Shown here one piece after another: positions 54,301 to 62,879 of a stretch of DNA of 64,000 nucleotides. The notes under the pieces were generated by a model. It did not search any database and had not been told where the DNA came from. It was given only the letters and a program-made list of their open reading frames with translations. Source of the stretch: Nematocida ironsii (Eukaryota; Microsporidia). The stretch lies in assembly GCA_001642415.1 (NCBI GenBank), contig LTDK01000065.1, forward strand, positions 1 through 64,000, given 5' to 3'. How positions within the stretch are numbered: the first letter of the stretch is position 1; each line of letters opens with the position of its first letter. The position numbers and the translations under genes are program-made.

Positions 54301-54708
54301 ACAGAGGAAACAAAAGCATCAGTGCACCCTACTCTCACCAATCCAAATGAAAATACGCCTACTATCCCAGCTGAAAAGACAATAGGAAAAAATAAAGATG
54401 CTGAAAATCCACCAACTGCAACAAATGCAGATTCTTCGAACAAAAAAACAAAGCGGCCTAAAACATCCCATGGCAAAACGAAACTGAACCGCAAAACAGA
54501 AGGCTCTTCTAAGAGAAAATCAACAAATAATCTCCACAAAGAAGATTCCAGCACCAAGACTAGGCCTCAAACCCCCGAAATAACTGAAAATAGTAGCAAT
54601 CCTAGTAATAATACCCAATGCACCTCAGGAACACCATCTTCAATGGCATCTCTACCCAGCATGGTAATTGCTGGAGCCGCACTGTACTTAGCACATAACA
54701 ATAGGTAA
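51313..54708 (+). CDS. Large secreted acidic repeat protein (1131 aa)
   Basis: A signal-peptide-like start (residues about 8-25, SKAATLALPLMGLLTDGLP) is followed by a Ser/Asn-rich stretch. A helical Asn-rich region (about 125-455) has coiled-coil character. Then comes a long acidic repeat region (about 470-815) of loose units around EGNDNE..THTMSEG and HKNTPE. Next are a Pro/Thr-rich region, a strongly basic patch (KKTKRPKTSHGKTKLNRKTE, about 1030-1070) and a hydrophobic C-terminus (SMASLPSMVIAGAALYLAHN) that may be a membrane anchor. No enzymatic domain is seen. The acidic/basic layout recalls spore wall or polar tube proteins, but no homologue is recognised. The gene has an ATTAATTTT element directly before its ATG. 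Confidence 0.8.
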   Translation: MKIFENISKAATLALPLMGLLTDGLPTTRNNLNNPGQQPALLHSSGSIENSTVSSSNMYSAASSNLRDGQQNLNLGHPAPSTLINNPSAYASSQNNLSKTSSENNPINSPTSPKSSIQNTKPTNIWNYALGSYIQSENFLYNIMNIIYSSPEIKNTITLQNIKKEIADAKHVILDFKNKVIIGRSKLMAAKFDENISTFKGVYGHFKNNFIQPISKTIGYYSNEINNGHYAIENLNVGTKFVNYLSENYTTASLANKQIEYNKILEMFPQDIEKMRYTKGIILNIGELISNTAIILKEIGNTISINEDINSPLNTNIDSLLEKSANLLNSLQSFDPNNLDTCIKSHKNLISEFNAISNIYINIVKVLSSDVDNYLHKMAKEIVNSENSAEIFNDISKKCINSLNSLENSLQTAMEQSIVSLNRINELTKKQNDPYNIIKNNPEIVNTDDIIADLQKNYNTIANRDLVITPANPSSSSASSNSENPADSKKNETAVPEKPASEDPSSNSPAAINPEDSPSEDNNNDGPMHAMPEGNDEEASHQNAPENNNSETAPQNPTEGNENEEPTHTIPERNNNKTTSQITPEGSGGNDNESPHKNTPENNNNKTRPQNTSEGDNNDDNESTHKNTSEGNDNKTPTHTMSEGNDAETHSQNMPDNNDNDGPTHAMSEGSDNESSHKNTPEGNDGPTHTISKNNNETTAHQNTPESSGGNENKGPTHTTSEDNNKITPQITSEDNNNEITPQNTPKGSEGNDEKAVHQITPESNNNEAAPQNVTEGNDNETTTQIIHEGSGGDDDDDDDETSDNTQMPTVKTLEEPVTQKTEQENNYADYISEEKPVPPPASTEPEPKDTSKTPIQSPTPAITNQEENNTHDAPVKIHENKPSTQEDSNRQPLTTATTGSSTSQENKIPSQTPAISSDEDTLQKSSSADPVILEKTSAIQKNTLPTPALNPSLNINKHESGRPQEAPTTSKSPEAPTKPKDIPTMAPEKAPTPTTTEETKASVHPTLTNPNENTPTIPAEKTIGKNKDAENPPTATNADSSNKKTKRPKTSHGKTKLNRKTEGSSKRKSTNNLHKEDSSTKTRPQTPEITENSSNPSNNTQCTSGTPSSMASLPSMVIAGAALYLAHNNR
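52870..53690 (+). repeat. Degenerate acidic coding repeats
   Basis: Units of about 15-25 codons built from (T/S)(P/S)EGN(D/N)N(E/K)(T/S)... alternate with HKNTPE, THTMSE and PQNT variants. They are much more diverged than the 27-bp repeat at 49440, so this expansion is older or less constrained. Confidence 0.65.
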
Positions 54709-55044
54709 TTAAAACAACTTTGATTGTTATTATTATTATACCAAGTATAAAAATAAATTACTATTACCAAAATATTCGCTTTGTAGCTCTATTTATATTC
54801 TACAACCAATAATTATTTTATTGGTCACAGTTTACTACTTCGTTCTATTATTTCTACAGTATTATTAATTAAACTAAACTTTATTCTTATATGTGTGCAT
54901 AGACATTCCATCTTCTTTACTATATAGAGCTAAGACCGCAGCACACGCCAAATATTATTTTAGAGTGAAGTTTCTATTTACAGTGGAACATTCCAAATAA
55001 TTTCATTCTGTTATTTTATGTTTTTAAAATAGAAGTGCTGTTCA
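54709..55044. other. Intergenic between convergent genes
   Basis: AT-rich, 336 bp. Nothing recognisable. Confidence 0.5.
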
Positions 55045-56040
55045 TTAATCGAACTTATTTAAAGTTCTTCTCAATGAGAAATATGGGCTTCTTTCTCTAA
55101 GAAGATCTCGAGCCTCATAGACGGCATTAGATAGCCTTATTCCACCCGGTGACCCTAATAAATGCCTTGGTGGGTAGGGCGAGTGCATGGCTATTGGCGT
55201 CACAGGAGGCGGCGGAGCCATTCTACTTATAGGCTCTTGCGGCACCACTTCTTTTTTATCGATGGTAGAGTTTAAGACAAGACTAGTTGATTGCTCTATT
55301 GAAGTATTTTGTACTGCTGATGGATTTTCCTCTTTAATTGCACGTGCGAATGGGGATAGTGTACTGACCAGTGCCTGTTCATTTATACCATGGATTGAAA
55401 AGTCTTTATGACTAAATATAGTTTCTATTGAATCTGGCTCATACATATATGCACCAGTTGAAATAATACGATTTATATCTTCTTTAAGCTTAGAGTCATC
55501 ATCAATATTCATGTTCAACAACTTATTCAAAAACAAGAACCGCGTGCGCATTGATGGTGTTCCATACATAAACGCCATGGTTGGAAAGTCTGGCCGGCAT
55601 GTTTCTACTCTAATCTGGCTGTCATCAAAATTATTTATGCACAGTGTTTGGTCATTGTATGGCTTAATATAAAAACCACCCAAAGGTCTCTGTGCAAAAA
55701 TCCACTGGTCGGTGCAGTTAGAAGTATCTTTGTAGAGAATAGATTGAATAGTAAGCCCGCACAGTCCTAGTGACTGCCGCCCACGCGTCCAAATATTCAC
55801 AGGCAGCGCGTTTTTAACTGGGTTCTCCTGTGGCTGCGGGAAATATCTAATTTGAAAGCTGCACAGCGGATTGTCGCTGTCGTCTGTGCCTATTTTAAAG
55901 ACTCCTGTTCCACCATATGTCTGCCAGCTAAGCAGTCTATTGGGCGCAGAATACCTCCATATATTTATGTTCTCTATTCTCTCTTCTGGGGTTATAGAAT
56001 GTAACATCTGTAGAATCACTTTGCCAAATCGGGTAAGCAT
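55045..56040 (-). CDS. Trefoil-like protein with Pro-rich tail (331 aa), no signal peptide seen
   Basis: Residues 1-175 contain ricin-B-like lobes: SLGLCGLTIQ, CTDQWIFAQRPLGGFYIKPY (the Q-W motif) and QTLCINNFDDSQIRVETC. A helical segment and a Pro-rich C-terminus (RMAPPPPVTPIAMHSPYPPR) follow. Unlike its neighbours the N-terminus is not clearly hydrophobic (MLTRFGKVILQMLHSITPEE). Either the protein is not secreted by the classical route, the true start differs, or a short 5' exon is missing. It is grouped by context with the genes at 57040 and 58751. Confidence 0.72.
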   Translation of the reverse strand: MLTRFGKVILQMLHSITPEERIENINIWRYSAPNRLLSWQTYGGTGVFKIGTDDSDNPLCSFQIRYFPQPQENPVKNALPVNIWTRGRQSLGLCGLTIQSILYKDTSNCTDQWIFAQRPLGGFYIKPYNDQTLCINNFDDSQIRVETCRPDFPTMAFMYGTPSMRTRFLFLNKLLNMNIDDDSKLKEDINRIISTGAYMYEPDSIETIFSHKDFSIHGINEQALVSTLSPFARAIKEENPSAVQNTSIEQSTSLVLNSTIDKKEVVPQEPISRMAPPPPVTPIAMHSPYPPRHLLGSPGGIRLSNAVYEARDLLRERSPYFSLRRTLNKFD

Positions 56041-57039
56041 ATATCAGATAAAATAAGTTGAAACGCTTTAGAGGCTTCCAGTTGAAACACTGCCCATTGT
56101 GAGTAATCATTGGTCATGCATCTGTAAAAGAGTAAAGCGCGCTATTAGAATCCTTTATACAGTAAATTCTGCTATAAGTACATGTTTTTAAGCCACTCGG
56201 TAAAATTATTAGATATGTACAATAAATAGTCCATTATAAGTCGAACCTGTGTTAGTTGTATATTATTAAATAATGTATTTGTCTCTATGCTATAAAACAG
56301 AATGTTCTATTATACGTTTTTTTAATATTATACGTAATATCTAATATTTGCATTTAAATATGTTTTTAAATAAACTTTCTGTCTGTTATATTTTATCGCT
56401 TTCTATAGATTGTATTGTGTGTGCTGTGCTTATTGGATCGTCTTTTCTCTTTTCTATTTTATAAAACTTGAATTATTTCTCTATTCTTTTCTATTATTCC
56501 TTTGTTTTTTAAATTGGAAACTAATCCCTTCAATTTTATATTACAATAAAAATATGAACATGTTTATTTTTATTTTTATTTTACAATATTCATTATACAA
56601 GAGTAAAAAATAAGATATAATTAGATAATTAAAAGTAAACTATTAAATACGCCATTATTATTTTTATACAAAAATCCACTAGAAACAGGGAGAATGCATT
56701 ATGAGCCATAGAAAATAATTACATGATACCAGCAAGACACTCAATAGATGAGCTAGTCATACCATATACCAACAAACTGTTTACAAATTAAAAAACACCA
56801 ATAAATAATAAATCCAATTAATTATTTTTTAAGAGTAGCTGTTATACCCTTTATATGTGTTAAAAATAGAAAACATTTAAATTTCTGGATATACTTAAAC
56901 AGAGCTGTGCAATAACATTTATTAACTTTCGATCAGTATACAACGCATGATAGCACAAACTTCGGGTTATTACTTGTCTCTACAATGGATATATCTAGTT
57001 GTTTATAATAAAGCAGAATATCTAAATACTTTATGCTAT
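56041..57039. other. Intergenic, 1.0 kb, very AT-rich
   Basis: No gene is supported; a 67-codon ORF (56410-56613) begins at TTG and is Phe/Tyr/Leu-rich, as expected by chance. CTTCGGGTTAT at 56960-56970 is a near copy of the recurrent motif. Confidence 0.5.
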
Positions 57040-58329
57040 TTATATGCGTAGATTAGAAGAATATTTCGGGGTTCTTTGCAATGTGGGGTTGTTGGGTCCA
57101 GGATTGTCTGGATATATACTGACAGATTTAGATGGGACTAGCGAAGACTGCTGATTCAAAGGGGAGCCAGACAGTGGACTTGGGCGGTAGTTAAAAGAAT
57201 TGCTGCCCATTCCGCTGGGTGGATTGTAAAGTGGGCTAGATGTATACAGTGGGGGTGGGGTACTATTGCGGCCGCTTGGATTGTATGAAGAAATATGGCT
57301 ACTGTATCTTGGAGGGGGGCCATTAAATCCCGCAGGATAGTATGGCGCTGGCTGTGTGCTATATGGCGGGGGCGGTGCATTCGTATTAGTTAATGTGTAT
57401 GGTGGCGGATTCTGCGCATATACAGGGTTAGTAGCATCTGGAACTGCCTGGTTTGGGCCATCCCCAATAAGAGGCCGGATCTCACTAGGTGGGTACCCAA
57501 AAAGCTTTTCTTGAATATGTATTAAAGACTGACTCATTGCGCGAAGCATTTCAGTAATCATTGCCAGGTTTCGATTAGCAAGGGCTTGAGAAGTTGAGTT
57601 CTGTCCATTCGCATCTCCTGCTCCACTTGCTTCATTTAACTCTTCAAGCTCTGCAACCTCATCTTTTGCCGGATGTATTTTTTTTATGATGTACCTCTGC
57701 TCAATCGTTTCGGAATTACATTTAGTAAGTTTTAAATTTGATCCTAGCAGCGTGCTGGGGGGCATGTTGGGATTGGTGGTGGCCTGCATGGGGACTATTG
57801 TCAAGCACATATTTTGATTGCTCATGGACATAAACATGTAATGGTTGTCATTCTTTAAAAAAATCAAATGCCACAGCTGTGCATCAGGGTTTTTTTCCAA
57901 TTTTCCCGCCATTGTAATGAACTGGTCTTTGATGCCTGTCATGTACTTATTGTCTGTGTTTTTAAATGTAAACACCTGCTGCTCCTTTTTTTCTTTTTGC
58001 CGATTCACATATACCTTCGACATATTTTCCATATTAAATACCATTGTGTCAATATCAATGGGATAGTTTACTTCTGGTGCAATTGCGCCAGAATTATCTA
58101 CTTTCGGCCTTTCATCCTGCCGGTATTTTTCCAGCTTAAATTCATCTGCAGATACGTACATATCTTTTTCGTATATAGCAGGCTCAATCATAATGTGCTC
58201 TAAGTTGGCTGCCACCTGAGTGAGTACAAATAGCGCACAAGAGAATATTTTTACTCGGTTTAGCTTATCTTTCATGTTTGAGTTATACTTCCAAATGTTT
58301 GTAATAGTATTTGTAAAAACATGTTTCAT
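57040..58329 (-). CDS. Secreted trefoil protein with Pro/Tyr-rich tail (429 aa)
   Basis: The second ATG (58275) gives a typical signal peptide (RVKIFSCALFVLTQVAANLE); the first (58329) adds 18 residues. A beta-trefoil-like region spans residues about 120-225 (FTFKNTDNKYMTGI, AQLWHLIFLKNDNHYMF, QNMCLTIVPMQ, LKLTKCNSETIEQRYI). An acidic helix follows (AKDEVAELEELNEASGAGD), and the C-terminal 150 residues are Pro/Tyr/Ser/Asn-rich with repeated PPPY and PPRY tetrapeptides (NPPPYTL, PPPPYST, GPPPRYSS). PPPY-type tails occur in structural and spore wall-like proteins. Here the role is inference. TATA spacing does not favour either start clearly. Confidence 0.78.
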   Translation of the reverse strand: MKHVFTNTITNIWKYNSNMKDKLNRVKIFSCALFVLTQVAANLEHIMIEPAIYEKDMYVSADEFKLEKYRQDERPKVDNSGAIAPEVNYPIDIDTMVFNMENMSKVYVNRQKEKKEQQVFTFKNTDNKYMTGIKDQFITMAGKLEKNPDAQLWHLIFLKNDNHYMFMSMSNQNMCLTIVPMQATTNPNMPPSTLLGSNLKLTKCNSETIEQRYIIKKIHPAKDEVAELEELNEASGAGDANGQNSTSQALANRNLAMITEMLRAMSQSLIHIQEKLFGYPPSEIRPLIGDGPNQAVPDATNPVYAQNPPPYTLTNTNAPPPPYSTQPAPYYPAGFNGPPPRYSSHISSYNPSGRNSTPPPLYTSSPLYNPPSGMGSNSFNYRPSPLSGSPLNQQSSLVPSKSVSIYPDNPGPNNPTLQRTPKYSSNLRI

Positions 58330-58750
58330 GTCTTAGGCCAATTATGACACACACTCTAAAACAAAAAGGCACGCAAAATCTCACAAACACACTACTCTTC
58401 CACCCGAAATACTCAAAAAATCCAGATATTCCACTTTCTAGCTATATCCTTGTATATTTAATTTAAATATATAAACTGCCTTTAAAATATTCAAAATATT
58501 CAAAACATATTACATAGTAGCATCAGTAGGCATAAACTCTATTTAAATACAGTTAAGATATCTATATGAGTATTATTAAAAAGAAATAGCTCAAGCAGTT
58601 ATCAATAAATATATACCACACGATTATAATAAATAATAAATTTATTGAAGAAATACAACTTGATATTATAAAGACAGCAGGCAAGGCAATTGGCCCGAAA
58701 TCAACGCAGAATATTATGTAAAAAGAAGATTAGATCAGCCTGTCAAGCGA
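58330..58750. other. Intergenic upstream of the 57040 gene
   Basis: CCACCCGAAATAC at 58400-58411 lies 71 bp before ATG 58329. No gene is seen. Confidence 0.45.
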
Positions 58751-60856
58751 CTAATAATCATAAGATTGGTGTCTTTTGTGCCGGTCATCAAAATGATTCT
58801 TTCTATAGGGAGATTCTTCATCATATTCTGCTGTATCGTGCTCTCTATAGTAGGGATCATCATGGGCTATTCGCCTTCTATGCCGATGAGATGGCAGCCT
58901 GGCTTCATCTAAATCATGTAATGGATAGCATTTCAGCTTTCTTCCATATTTATCATGCTTTATTCTGGGTTTTCTATGCTTATTCATAGTTCTATCTACA
59001 TAGGAGCCATTTTCATAGTCGCAGTCTTGGTGATCATCTGATATATAGGGCCTTCTTGGCCTGGGGGATGTATGGCGGTCGACCGCGTGCCTTCTGTGCC
59101 TTGGTCCATGCTCTTCTATATTTTCATCATGCCTAGGATGCCTGTAGTGATGAGGGTGCATTGGGTGTCTTTGGTGATGTGAATTAATGCCATCTTGTTG
59201 ATGGTGACGAGAATATTCATTGTGCGGTGTATTGTTTCTGTGTGTGTGGGTATTATTTGGAGAATATTCTCTGGAGTTCTTCTGATATGCCTGTTCCATG
59301 TGCTGCTTTATAAGTTTTTGAAGCTCGTCCGGGCTCATGCTTGAGATATTGTTAGATGGCGCGCATATACCGAATTCGCTGAATGATTCACTGCAGAAAG
59401 ATTTTAATGTTTTAACTATGTCCTTGAGCTTCCCAATGTTATTTCCAAGGTCGTGTAGATCAATTACACCCTTACCTCTGTTCATGGCAGCTATCATGTT
59501 ATTATGGAACTGATTTCCTCTCCATGGGCCATTGTTGCCATTGTTAGCTCCTGGGCCATAGCCATTATTTCCATTGTTGCCTCCCCAGCCACCATTATTA
59601 TTTCCATTGTTGCCCCCTGGGCCATATCCACTGCCATTATTACCTCCCCATGAACCATTATTATTTCCATTATTAGATCCAGGACCATACCCATTGTTTC
59701 CATTATTGCCTCCCCATCCGTTACCTCCATTATTATGGTTGCCATTTCCAGCCCAGCCATTGTTATTATTAAAGCCTGGGCCATATCCATTGCCATTATT
59801 AACTCCCCATGGACCATTATTGTTTCCATTATTAAACCCTGGGCCATATCCGTTGTTATGGTTTCCATTGTTGCCTCCCCAGCCATTATTTCCATTGTTA
59901 AACCCTGGACCATTGCCATTATTAACTCCCTGGCCATTTCCATTGTTGTTTGCAGTTGGCGGGCAGTATGGATTATACCCATTTGCACCGGTTTTATTAG
60001 GCCAGTATTGATTTCCCGGCCCATATAGTCCGTTTGTCGGTGTGTTAGAGCCATTCCACGGTTGTCTGTTGTTATGCCCCCAGTGTGAATTCATGCTGCT
60101 TGGATCATTTGGATTTCCATTCTTCCCATACCCATCGTTTTGTTGCGGCCAGGTGCGGCCTTGCTCATCTGGAGGTGTATCTTGGCTGTTGCCAGTTCCG
60201 GCCAACCCATTCATCATCCACTCCGGCAAAGACCCACCACCTCCCCCAGAGCCCTGCATCTCATACGCCAGCAGCTGACTTCCTGATAGATATAGGTGCT
60301 TGTACGGATCGTCTGCAACCTCTAGCATATCAAATCGGTGCTCTGGCGTGGACTTGCTGCATGACTCCATGGTCAGTATACCATTATCGGTTGTTCTAAC
60401 CAAACAATACTCACTGTCTTTGTCTTGTAGTTTATACCCATTTACAAAAGGCTTAATTTGCCATTCCATTGTGTATGCGCTCGGACTGCTGTCTGCCTTA
60501 CAGGCCGTAACTTTATAGTCATTCCGAACTACACATAAAAGTTTCTGCGTTTTGTTTTTAAGAGAGGCCCTGCGGTCTCCTGGCTTAATAAGTATTTTGT
60601 ATGTGTCCCCGCCCCCACCGGTCTTAGATAGAACCATAATTGCATTAATGTGCTGCTTGTTTTTCTTTATTGCCTGAAGATTTAGAAAGCGAATGCCCTG
60701 TACATGGTGATCATATATAAGACGATAGGTGGGTTGCGATGTGTTATATATTGTAACTTCTTTTTTATCAAGAGTCCCGACGTAGTTTGCATCTGGATAA
60801 GTCTCTCCAACGCCTGAGGATATTCCTAGAAACTTCAAAAAGCTTGACCATTTCAT
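58751..60856 (-). CDS. Trefoil protein with Gly/Asn repeats and His-rich tail (701 aa)
   Basis: The N-terminus (MKWSSFLKFLGISSGVGE) is a short, weak signal peptide. Residues about 30-180 are a clear ricin-B-like trefoil, best seen in KLLCVVRNDYKVTACKADSS, MEWQIKP, and SEYCLVRTTDNGILTMESCS followed by EHRFDML. Residues about 290-450 consist of Gly/Asn/Trp/Tyr units (NGYGPGFNNGNN, GWGGNNGN). A helical segment (about 465-545) contains a Cys pair, and the C-terminal 150 residues are rich in His, Arg and Tyr (HHQRHPMHPHHYRHPRHD). His-rich and low-complexity regions beside lectin domains recall polar tube proteins of other microsporidia, a candidate assignment only. TATATATAG lies 19-28 bp upstream. 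Confidence 0.82.
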   Translation of the reverse strand: MKWSSFLKFLGISSGVGETYPDANYVGTLDKKEVTIYNTSQPTYRLIYDHHVQGIRFLNLQAIKKNKQHINAIMVLSKTGGGGDTYKILIKPGDRRASLKNKTQKLLCVVRNDYKVTACKADSSPSAYTMEWQIKPFVNGYKLQDKDSEYCLVRTTDNGILTMESCSKSTPEHRFDMLEVADDPYKHLYLSGSQLLAYEMQGSGGGGGSLPEWMMNGLAGTGNSQDTPPDEQGRTWPQQNDGYGKNGNPNDPSSMNSHWGHNNRQPWNGSNTPTNGLYGPGNQYWPNKTGANGYNPYCPPTANNNGNGQGVNNGNGPGFNNGNNGWGGNNGNHNNGYGPGFNNGNNNGPWGVNNGNGYGPGFNNNNGWAGNGNHNNGGNGWGGNNGNNGYGPGSNNGNNNGSWGGNNGSGYGPGGNNGNNNGGWGGNNGNNGYGPGANNGNNGPWRGNQFHNNMIAAMNRGKGVIDLHDLGNNIGKLKDIVKTLKSFCSESFSEFGICAPSNNISSMSPDELQKLIKQHMEQAYQKNSREYSPNNTHTHRNNTPHNEYSRHHQQDGINSHHQRHPMHPHHYRHPRHDENIEEHGPRHRRHAVDRHTSPRPRRPYISDDHQDCDYENGSYVDRTMNKHRKPRIKHDKYGRKLKCYPLHDLDEARLPSHRHRRRIAHDDPYYREHDTAEYDEESPYRKNHFDDRHKRHQSYDY
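59505..59990 (-). repeat. Gly/Asn-rich coding repeats
   Basis: Units of about 20 codons (GYGPG.NNGNN, G.WGGNNGN) recur roughly seven times with indels. The DNA is a run of CCATTATT, CCATTGTT and CCTCCCC variants on the plus strand. Confidence 0.8.
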
Positions 60857-60875
60857 GCAAAGAACTTAGTCCAAC

Positions 60876-60884
60876 TATATATAT
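60876..60884 (-). promoter_or_regulatory. TATA box of the 58751 gene
   Basis: ATATATATA, 20-28 bp before ATG 60856. Confidence 0.45.
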
Positions 60885-61460
60885 CTTCTAACACTAATTC
60901 ATTGGTGGCAATTTCACTTTCATTACTGATAGCAGTGCATTGGTGCCTTTTCTGTTTCAAAAAGAAATGTTTCACACCGCAGCATCTATCTTTATGAAGG
61001 CCTACCCAAATAAAAGAAAACTGTAACCGTTACAGATAGTTGCTAAATGCAAAAAGCCCTGCTATGACATATGTAACAATTTACATACCCTTATATTATT
61101 CAATGCAAAGTGCATGCCGTATCCTATCTTCTCTTCTTTATATTTGCCTGTTCTCTGTCAATGCAGAAATACTTCTAATTTTTTATATTTTAGAATTGCT
61201 TACATTTGATACAGAAATACCTTTAAATTTGTAGGCTTTTTGTTTTTTCATAGCAATAGCTGCTATTTGCAATTATTGTATTTAAAATATGCATCGACAC
61301 ATAAATATATCCACATGCAAATTTACTCTTTCTCACATAAATAAAACTTCACCAAAAAATTACAATAGGTACCATATACATTGGGCATAATCCAAAGATA
61401 TATGAATAGTGCACTCCATTAGAGGCAGTTAAAATTAATAGCATACTCAATTTATCTGAA

Positions 61461-61473
61461 ATAACCCGAAAAT
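61461..61473. promoter_or_regulatory. TAACCCGAAA intergenic motif
   Basis: An exact copy, about 270 bp past the stop of the acyltransferase gene and 600 bp upstream of the 58751 gene. Confidence 0.4.
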
Positions 61474-61738
61474 TTGTAAAATTCATTATAATGGACACAA
61501 GTAGAAAAAACCTATTCCTTGTATTCCTATCCTAAAGTAAAATAAATTGGAAGCTTGCTAGACTGCCAATGTATTATGGCTCTTATAATAAAATATTCAA
61601 TTTATTTTTCTATTAAGAAATGCACTTCAGTTATACGCAAATAAATATAGCCATTCTCTATTTATGATATTTTCATTACAATTGCATATTTCTAGTTGTA
61701 TGTATATTAACTAGTGTGTTCTATGCAATGCGACATGC

Positions 61739-62773
61739 CTAATCATCTATACTTGATTTTCTAGCCGTCTCTGGTAGAAGAGTAGGCGTTAGCTGGTCAC
61801 CCCACCGCTTTATTTCTTTCATTTCTTCTGGACTTTTACAGTGCTTCAAGTATCCATTCCATACAAGATTCTTTAGTCCTGCTTTCTCTGATATCAACTT
61901 TTTGACACGAGTTGCAAATTCTGCAGCACTTTCATTCTCTTCTGCTTTCATAGGGGGCAGCCACCAAACAGACACCTCTGTGCGCCATCTTGTAATAAGA
62001 TATATAAAGTGTTTGGTAAATGACTGCTTCTTTGTGTTCCAGTACGGGTCTCCTAAATTTTTATTGTATTTTATTGCAACTGGGCATACAGGGACTCCCA
62101 GCTCAAAAGCCCCCTTTTGAAACATAACGGTATATTCGTTGTTTACACATGTTCCTTCTGGAAACACAATTATTGATGCATTTTGCGCAAGCTTTCGAAT
62201 CTCTTCTTTTACCTCATTTCGATTTGCTTTTATCTTTCTTTCAAACTGCACAGACCCACTTACCAATTTTAAAAGCATGGACATAAACCCATCCTGTCTC
62301 TGTGCAATGACAGAGTGTGCAAAACGATGGCTGCTCAGGATTATATAGTCCATATATGTAGTATGGTTTGCTATGTATACATGTGGATAGTCTGGCTTTT
62401 TTTTGTTTCCGTAGTGCTTTGCCCGCACACCCATTGCCCAAAGTAGCCCTTTACATGCTAACTTAAGAAGAAGATTGCTTCCTATCCCCCTAAGGACTAC
62501 CCGTGACAGTATAATTAAAATGGAGTAGAACAAAAGTATAACTAGTGTGGCGGGCAGGCGTAGTGGCAAAATTAAGCTGTACCGGCAAAACATACTCCAG
62601 CCATACGAAACTGTGAATTCTGTCTTTGTTTCTTTCTGCTGAAAACACGAAGAAAACTCGTCTTGTATCAAAGCCTTTCCTGCAAGCGCCGTACAGTAAA
62701 GAATGTCTCTAAGAATGGGAAGAGGCCTTGTTTCCTTGCTTACAGAAGGATGAAAGTTCTCTGGATTTTTCAT
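61739..62773 (-). CDS. Glycerolipid acyltransferase, GPAT3/4-like
   Basis: The PlsC-type motifs are in order: NHTTYMD (residues 136-142, the H-x4-D catalytic motif), a substrate motif around VQFERKIKANR, FPEGTC (204-209), and VCPVAIKYNKNLGDPYWN as the fourth block. The continuing VWWLPPMKAEENE..AEFA..VK and LVWNGYLK match the region after the catalytic core in animal GPAT3/GPAT4, closer than to bacterial PlsC or fungal Slc1-type enzymes (a judgement by eye). A membrane helix (about 72-92) lies before the active site, as in ER-bound enzymes. It would acylate glycerol-3-phosphate or lysophosphatidate in membrane lipid synthesis. An AAAATTTATTT element abuts the ATG. Divergent from the small gene at 62880. 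Confidence 0.9.
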   Translation of the reverse strand: MKNPENFHPSVSKETRPLPILRDILYCTALAGKALIQDEFSSCFQQKETKTEFTVSYGWSMFCRYSLILPLRLPATLVILLFYSILIILSRVVLRGIGSNLLLKLACKGLLWAMGVRAKHYGNKKKPDYPHVYIANHTTYMDYIILSSHRFAHSVIAQRQDGFMSMLLKLVSGSVQFERKIKANRNEVKEEIRKLAQNASIIVFPEGTCVNNEYTVMFQKGAFELGVPVCPVAIKYNKNLGDPYWNTKKQSFTKHFIYLITRWRTEVSVWWLPPMKAEENESAAEFATRVKKLISEKAGLKNLVWNGYLKHCKSPEEMKEIKRWGDQLTPTLLPETARKSSIDD

Positions 62774-62879
62774 AAATAAATTTTAATATCTTTTTATTTA
62801 TGCAGTTCTTCTGTTTATTGCCATCTGTGAGTACTGCTCATTTCGACTTGCATATATTATTTTTAGTCTTTTTCTTTTT

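Larger units (their letters stand above)
60857..61738. other. Intergenic, 0.9 kb
   Basis: No supported gene; a 64-codon ORF at 61040 begins at TTG. ATAACCCGAAAAT lies at 61461-61473. Confidence 0.5.

Noticed and set aside
52683..54557. Several antisense ORFs over the 1131-aa gene
   Set aside because: They mirror the low-complexity repeats (runs of Ile, Val, Phe and Arg) and have no independent support.
56225..56250. GGTTCGA on the minus strand, resembling a tRNA B-box
   Set aside because: The flanking bases do not form a T-stem, and no A-box or cloverleaf is present upstream.
56410..56613. 67-codon ORF rich in Phe, Leu and Tyr
   Set aside because: It begins at TTG, and its composition is what T-rich DNA gives by chance.
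59494..60054. Long ORFs in other frames over the Gly/Asn repeats (both strands)
   Set aside because: Low-complexity shadows of the 58751 gene. The main frame continues into a clear trefoil and a His-rich tail.
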